DNA of 9,219 bases from Candidatus Tariuqbacter arcticus (GTDB taxonomy: Bacteria > Electryoneota > Tariuqbacteria > Tariuqbacterales > Tariuqbacteraceae). Position 1 is the stretch's first letter; the number at the start of each line of letters is the position of its first letter. The DNA lies in the NCBI GenBank assembly GCA_013202315.1, contig JABMRZ010000074.1, positions 1 through 9,219 of the forward strand, given 5' to 3'. Positions 4,470-9,219 of this stretch are shown here, one piece after another. The translations under genes were made by a program, and so were the position numbers. The notes beneath the pieces were generated by a model. It saw only the letters and a list, made by a program, of their open reading frames with translations, ran no database searches and was not told the DNA's origin.

Positions 4470-7019
4470 ATGAAATGGCTGAAGAGCATATTAATCACCG
4501 ACTCCGACCGCGAAGATGAAATGGTGAAATCCGTTCAGGAAAAATTCGCCAGCTTCCACGCCCTGCTGGAAGAGAACAATCAATCCCTGAAACTCATCAG
4601 CGACCTGGAAGAAAAATCACAGGGCGATTACCTCTTCGATATGAATTACATAGCCTCCAGCCTGAATCAAATCCGCACCGGGGTCAAGAACATAATCGAA
4701 AATATGATAGAGTTGGGGGGAGATGATTACCTCCCCCTGCGAACGCGATATACCGCTATCGACTCCGAAATCGAAAAAATCCTGCCCGGCAAACGGCCCA
4801 TTGAAAAAGATGAATATACAATATCCTTTGATGATATAGGCAGCGGACAAAGCTTCAGCGTGGGAAGTAAAAACGCCCAATTGGGCGAAATGAAATCGAA
4901 AATCGGGCTGCCCGTCCCCGAAGGGTTCGCCATCAGCGCCTGGGCGTATAAGAAATTCATCGAAGCTAATAAGCTGCAGGCTCAAATCAGCGGACAACTT
5001 CAATCGTTGAATATCAAGTGCTGCGAAGATTTAAAGCGAGTGAGTGATGATATCCGAACTTTGGTACAAGCAAGTCCCATACCCAATGATCTGGCGGAAG
5101 CGATAAGCGACAGTTACAATCAACTGGTAAAGCGAATTCCTGCTGGAAGAGTCTCCCTCCGTTCCAGCGCCATCGGTGAAGACACTCAATTCAGCTTCGC
5201 CGGGCAATACGCTTCATTCCTGAATGTTAAAGGTGATGAAGTCGTTGATAAGTACCGTGAAGTGCTGGCCAGTAAATTCACTCCCAAGGCGATTTACTAT
5301 TTCCTCAGCCACGAGCTTTCCGAATCGGAACTGGCGATGAGTGTCGGATGCGTAGCGATGGTCGACGCCGCAGCGAGCGGTGTGGTATACACCAGAGACC
5401 CGGTCAATCCCGCTGATGAATGTATGCTGGTCAACGCTATTTTCGGACTGGGGAAATTCCTGGTCGATGGAACCTTGACCCCCGATGTCTTCCGGGTTTC
5501 ACGAAATTCCGGCGAAATCGTTGAAAAGCAAATTTCCCTCAAGTCCAAGCGCCTAACCATGAATCAAGCTGGCGGAACGGTCGAAGAAGTTGTCCCCGAA
5601 AACAAACAAAACGCCCCCGCAATCAACGAAGCCCACCTGAAAAAACTCGCCGAATACGCGGTAAAATTGGAGGAACATTACCGCTGCCCGCAGGATATCG
5701 AATGGGCGGTCGACAGGAACGGCAGGCTTTTCCTATTGCAGACCCGCCCTTTGAGAGTGCTGGAACCGAAAGACAGCGGCGCTGAAGTGGATGTTTCCGA
5801 TTTTGAGGCGTTAATGTCTGGCGGGACAACCGTCTGCCCCGGCGCGGGAGGCGGCGCTGTATTCCATGCAAGAGGTCCCGACGATTTGGCTAAGGTTCCC
5901 CAAGGAGCGGTGTTGGTGGCGAATAACCCCTTCCCAGGCTTGATAACTGTGATGGATAAAATCAGCGCATTGATTACCGAAGTCGGTGGAGTCGCCAGCC
6001 ATATGGCGACCATCGCGCGGGAATACCGCATCCCCACGCTAGCCGGCATCGAAGGGACTAAAGCGCTCCCGGATGGTATAGAAGTCACCGTAGACGCCGC
6101 CGCCGGAGTAATTTACAAAGGAATCCAAAAAGAACTTATCGCTGCGCGTAAACCGGAATACGACCTGTTCGAGGATATCGATATTTTCACTCTGCTGGAA
6201 AAGATGCTGGTGTTGATTTCGCCGCTGAACCTTCTGCACCCTTCCGACCCCGATTTTAAGGCTGAGAAATGCCGCACCTTCCACGACATCACCCGCTTCT
6301 GCCACCAGCAGGCGATGGAGGAAATGTTCTCCGGCGCCCAAGCGATGGCTGGCAAGGAAAAAATCAGCCGCCGACTGAAAAGCGATATACCCCTCCAAAT
6401 TAATTTAATCTACCTCGATCAGAAACCTTCCGATTTGAAGGGGAAGCGGTTTGTTAAAGAAGATGAAATCGCTTCCGAACCTATGAACGCTTTCTGGGGC
6501 GGCGTCAAGTATGAAGGCTGGCCCAGCCGCGTGCCCAATCCCAATTTCAAAGGCTTTATGACCGTGGTGGCGACCAATATAACCACCGGCGCACGCAGCG
6601 ATTTCTCCGAAAACAGCTACGCCATCATCAGCCGGGAATATATGATCGTCAGTCTGCGAATGGGGTATCATTTCAGCACCATAGAAGCGATGTGCACCGA
6701 CCAAGCAAGCAAGAACTACATTCGGATGCAGTTCAAGGAAGGCGGCGCTTCCATCGAACGCAGAGTTCGGCGAATAAAACTGATTATGGATATTCTAACC
6801 GAAATGGGATACGAACACCATACAAAGGGGGATTTCCTGGATTCCATCGTTAGCTATGAAAGCCGGGAAGACACCCGTTATAAACTGCATCAGTTGGGGC
6901 GGTTGTCTATGTTGACTAAACAGCTCGATATGGCCCTCTCCAACGATGCGGTCGCAAAATGGTACACTCAGGATATCTTAAAAAAACTCGGTATTACACC
7001 AGGGAAGGAGGGTGAATGA
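4470..7019 (+). CDS. PEP-synthase-like protein (ATP-grasp and phosphohistidine domains) with divergent C-terminus
   Basis: An 849-residue cytoplasmic protein. Residues 1-110 are mostly helical and charged. About 118-430 form the PEP synthase/PPDK-type ATP-grasp domain: GSKNAQLGEM (132-141), GLPVPEGFAIS (146-156), RSSAIGEDTQFSFAGQ (231-246), DIEWAVDRNGRLFLLQTRP (409-427). About 450-552 form the mobile 'PEP-utilising' swivelling domain, with GGVASHMA (506-513) presenting His511 as the expected phosphohistidine and REYRIPTLAG following. Full PEP synthase (PpsA) would then have a TIM barrel with a CGQ.PSD-type catalytic motif; none is seen. Instead 555-849 is a different region with NAFWGGVKYEGWP (673-685) and FKEGGASIERRVRR (755-768). 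So ATP-dependent phosphorylation of His511 is plausible, but the acceptor is unknown and true PEP synthase activity is doubtful. AGAGG (4457-4461) is the ribosome binding site. Its stop codon overlaps the next gene's ATG. Confidence 0.85.
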   Translation: MKWLKSILITDSDREDEMVKSVQEKFASFHALLEENNQSLKLISDLEEKSQGDYLFDMNYIASSLNQIRTGVKNIIENMIELGGDDYLPLRTRYTAIDSEIEKILPGKRPIEKDEYTISFDDIGSGQSFSVGSKNAQLGEMKSKIGLPVPEGFAISAWAYKKFIEANKLQAQISGQLQSLNIKCCEDLKRVSDDIRTLVQASPIPNDLAEAISDSYNQLVKRIPAGRVSLRSSAIGEDTQFSFAGQYASFLNVKGDEVVDKYREVLASKFTPKAIYYFLSHELSESELAMSVGCVAMVDAAASGVVYTRDPVNPADECMLVNAIFGLGKFLVDGTLTPDVFRVSRNSGEIVEKQISLKSKRLTMNQAGGTVEEVVPENKQNAPAINEAHLKKLAEYAVKLEEHYRCPQDIEWAVDRNGRLFLLQTRPLRVLEPKDSGAEVDVSDFEALMSGGTTVCPGAGGGAVFHARGPDDLAKVPQGAVLVANNPFPGLITVMDKISALITEVGGVASHMATIAREYRIPTLAGIEGTKALPDGIEVTVDAAAGVIYKGIQKELIAARKPEYDLFEDIDIFTLLEKMLVLISPLNLLHPSDPDFKAEKCRTFHDITRFCHQQAMEEMFSGAQAMAGKEKISRRLKSDIPLQINLIYLDQKPSDLKGKRFVKEDEIASEPMNAFWGGVKYEGWPSRVPNPNFKGFMTVVATNITTGARSDFSENSYAIISREYMIVSLRMGYHFSTIEAMCTDQASKNYIRMQFKEGGASIERRVRRIKLIMDILTEMGYEHHTKGDFLDSIVSYESREDTRYKLHQLGRLSMLTKQLDMALSNDAVAKWYTQDILKKLGITPGKEGE

Positions 7020-9178
7020 CAGAAAAAAAGAGTGGAAAATTCAGATGCTTGATGCGTTCTATCATTGATTCCCCCTACGTCGTTGCCATCGGGTCAATCC
7101 TTTTCTTCATCCTTATCGGATTCGCAATGTACCTTGTATATAAGGATGCGGTGGTGATGCGCGATGTGATTCGAGACGATTTCAACCAACAACAATTGAT
7201 TTTAGCGCGGCAAGCTGCCGGTCAAATCGATGCATATCTTCAGGATATCGAAAAGGAGATTGAGCTTCTGAAACGGCTGCTGGATGATGAACTGGAAGAA
7301 AGAATGCTGGATGAAGCGCTGAGTGCAATATTCGAAAGAACGCTCCCCAAAGGACTAATTGAAATAGGACTGATTGGACCTGAAAACACGGTGTTGGTAA
7401 ATCTTCATATCGATGAAGTCGAACCCGCCGATATTGAGAGAATCCGGCGTAACTGCAAATGGAACGCTGAAAACGAAATGAAATTGAGCGCCCTTAGGGT
7501 TGAAGATATGCCAACTGTTAGTAAAAAAGTCGTCAGTATGATTTGCACCCCGGTTTCGCTAGGTGGAGACGGCGAAGGCATCCTTTATGCGCAGCTGGAT
7601 GTGTCCCGCTTGGCTGAAACCGTAATGAAGGACATTAAATCGGGGAAGACCGGATATTCCTGGGCTATCGATGAAACGGGTATGACGCTCTGCCACCAGG
7701 ATAGAGATTTCATCGGAGTGAACGCTTTTATGGCGCGCCAGAAAAAACTGCCGTTGGTCAGCTTCAAGAAAATCAATCAGATTATGAAGGAGCGTATGAT
7801 GCAGGGCGAGGAGGGGACCAGCTTCTACGAAAGCTGGTGGCACCGAGGGCTCGAAGGGCATATGACCAAACTCATCGCTTTCTCCCCGGTGAAAAGCCGG
7901 TGTCTGCCGACGGGCATGGTCTGGTCGATTGCGGTCTGCGCCCCCGTTAGCGAAGTGGCTGAAGAGGTGGAGAAAGTCTACACCCGATATATGGAAGCCG
8001 AAGCGGCGATTATCGCCGGAATGTTCCTCTTCGGTCTGCTGGTAATATTTTACAGAAGACGGACTTCCTTGGCGCTCAAAGTGCGGGTGAGCGAGCAGGA
8101 GGAATTCATCTCCAGCATCCTGCAGAACTCGGTGGACGCTATAATCTTCATCGATAACTTTAACCGGGTACAGATCTGGAATAAAGGTGCCGAAATGATT
8201 TTCGGATATACCGCAAAAGAAATGCTTGGCCAGACTTTTCATCGTTTAATCCCCTCGGAAATCAACCCCGACCAGGAACTCGATAGAATCCGCGCTAAGG
8301 TGGAAGAACAGGGCTACATCAAGAATTATGTCGCCAAGCGGATGGCAAAAGACGGGCGGAGTCTCTCTGTGGATATTTCCCGCTCCTTGATTCGTTCCAA
8401 AGATGATAATATCATTGGCAGCGCCGCCATCATCAGAGATATCACTGAAAAGATGGAGATGGAAGGGCGCATATACAATACTGAGAAGCTGGCTTCCATC
8501 GGTAACCTTGCCGCAGGCGTCGCCCACGAAATCAATAATCCCCTGGCGATTATACTCGGCTTCACCGATTTGCTGCTGGAGAACTTTGAGCCGGGCTCTC
8601 CAACTTTCGAGGATTTGAAGCTCATCGAAGAAAACGCCAATAACGCCAAAAAGATTGTAGAGAATCTGCTCGGCTTCGCCCGCATCACCGAAGGATTGGA
8701 AGATGTAGTCGACATCAAACATAGTCTGGAAACTGTGCTTCGCATTGTGAATAATACTCTGATGACCAAGAAGATAAAAATTGAAGTGGAGATTCCCAAC
8801 GACCTGCCTTCAGTCAAAGGGGATTCCCGCGAATTTCAACAGGTGATATTCAACCTCATCAACAATTCGGTGGCGGCGATTGCAAAAGAAGGCGGCGACC
8901 TGAAAATTGCCGCGGCATTGGATGACGGATGGGTGAATGTCAGCGTGAAAGATTCCGGCAGCGGAATCCCCGATAAAATTAAATCGCATATCTTCGACCC
9001 CTTTTTCACCACCAAAAAAGTGGGTGAAGGCACCGGATTGGGACTGTCTTTATGTTATGGAATCGTTAAAAAATATGGCGGGAAAATGAGTTTCACCAGC
9101 GTCAGCGCCGAAGACCACCCGAACGAACCTTCCGGTTCTATTTTCACTGTGTCTCTGCCGGTAATAGCTGAAGAATAA
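7016..9178 (+). CDS. Membrane-bound Cache-PAS sensor histidine kinase
   Basis: A 720-residue two-component sensor. TM1 lies at about 21-42 and TM2 at about 329-346, enclosing a large extracytoplasmic sensor of double-Cache (dCache) type; the stretch GKTGYSWAIDETGMTLCHQD (210-229) matches its membrane-proximal half. No HAMP domain is apparent. A PAS domain follows (about 363-478), then HisKA with the phospho-accepting His504 in GVAHEINNPL (501-510), and a HATPase_c domain: N-box Asn613/Asn617, DSGSG (646-650), DPFFTTK (661-667) and EGTGLGL (671-677). All catalytic boxes are intact. It would detect an external ligand and phosphorylate a response regulator; none is in the window, so the partner lies downstream or elsewhere. 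The HEINNPL plus FFTTK pattern is typical of NtrB-like kinases that often pair with sigma-54 activators. ATG at 7016 overlaps the upstream TGA (ATGA), with AAGGAGGG (7005-7012) in front, so translation is coupled. Confidence 0.95.
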   Translation: MTEKKSGKFRCLMRSIIDSPYVVAIGSILFFILIGFAMYLVYKDAVVMRDVIRDDFNQQQLILARQAAGQIDAYLQDIEKEIELLKRLLDDELEERMLDEALSAIFERTLPKGLIEIGLIGPENTVLVNLHIDEVEPADIERIRRNCKWNAENEMKLSALRVEDMPTVSKKVVSMICTPVSLGGDGEGILYAQLDVSRLAETVMKDIKSGKTGYSWAIDETGMTLCHQDRDFIGVNAFMARQKKLPLVSFKKINQIMKERMMQGEEGTSFYESWWHRGLEGHMTKLIAFSPVKSRCLPTGMVWSIAVCAPVSEVAEEVEKVYTRYMEAEAAIIAGMFLFGLLVIFYRRRTSLALKVRVSEQEEFISSILQNSVDAIIFIDNFNRVQIWNKGAEMIFGYTAKEMLGQTFHRLIPSEINPDQELDRIRAKVEEQGYIKNYVAKRMAKDGRSLSVDISRSLIRSKDDNIIGSAAIIRDITEKMEMEGRIYNTEKLASIGNLAAGVAHEINNPLAIILGFTDLLLENFEPGSPTFEDLKLIEENANNAKKIVENLLGFARITEGLEDVVDIKHSLETVLRIVNNTLMTKKIKIEVEIPNDLPSVKGDSREFQQVIFNLINNSVAAIAKEGGDLKIAAALDDGWVNVSVKDSGSGIPDKIKSHIFDPFFTTKKVGEGTGLGLSLCYGIVKKYGGKMSFTSVSAEDHPNEPSGSIFTVSLPVIAEE

Positions 9179-9191
9179 CTAACAGCATTCG

Positions 9192-9219
9192 GTTCTCAGT
9201 TCTCAGTTCTCAGTTCTCA
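9192..9219. repeat. Perfect heptanucleotide tandem array (GTTCTCA x4), cut by the window end
   Basis: Four exact copies of GTTCTCA run without interruption to the last base, starting 13 bases after the kinase stop codon. The true length is unknown because the window ends inside it. The array resembles the reverse complement of the heptads at 302-336: both can be written as GTT-S-TC-R repeats and both are preceded by CG. No terminator is visible between the kinase gene and the array. Confidence 0.85.

Noticed and set aside
7559..8817. Long minus-strand frames (227, 158 and 163 residues) opposite the kinase gene
   Set aside because: The plus-strand frame shows intact Cache, PAS, HisKA and HATPase motifs through this stretch; the antisense frames overlap each other and show no domain.
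9192..9219. CRISPR array
   Set aside because: The units are seven bases with no spacers, so this is a simple tandem repeat.

Overview
The window looks like a piece of chromosome from an uncultivated or little-studied, probably anaerobic bacterium. Evidence for this is a [NiFe]-hydrogenase maturation gene (hypE), a large Cache-PAS sensor kinase, a phosphoenolpyruvate-synthase-like protein of a type I associate with deltaproteobacteria and candidate phyla, and gene-free spacers full of short tandem repeats. The host cannot be named from the sequence. Genes have moderate G+C, except for one clearly AT-rich island at about 2.85-4.4 kb.

Layout. 1-352: no credible gene. It holds a 10-base tandem repeat, a MITE-like palindromic element of about 148 bases with imperfect 20-base terminal inverted repeats, and a run of degenerate heptads. 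353-1354 (+): hypE, the cyanide-ligand-forming hydrogenase maturation factor. 1432-2331 (+): a TauE/SafE-type membrane permease. 2479-2770 (+): a possible sigma-54-like promoter, a 75-residue PRC-barrel-like protein and a strong intrinsic terminator. 2876-4037 (-): an AT-rich two-gene unit of unknown function behind a good promoter, probably acquired horizontally. 4041-4469: an AT-rich spacer with promoter candidates in both directions, an inverted repeat and a 15-base duplication of the start of one of the two genes. 4470-9178 (+): a two-gene operon whose genes overlap by four bases. It encodes a PEP-synthase-like protein (ATP-grasp plus phosphohistidine domain, but an unrelated C-terminus) and a membrane-bound sensor histidine kinase. 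The window ends inside another heptad array.

How the genes work together. HypE would help mature a hydrogenase encoded elsewhere; no other hyp or hydrogenase gene is present here. The most interesting unit is the 4470-9178 operon: a protein that keeps the ATP-binding and phosphohistidine domains of PEP synthase but lacks the PEP/pyruvate barrel is translationally coupled to a Cache-PAS histidine kinase. This suggests a phosphorelay-linked or signal-controlled phosphotransferase. The second lead is the AT-rich two-gene cassette, whose compact layout and composition resemble small accessory (toxin-antitoxin or defence-like) modules. Function is unproven in both cases.
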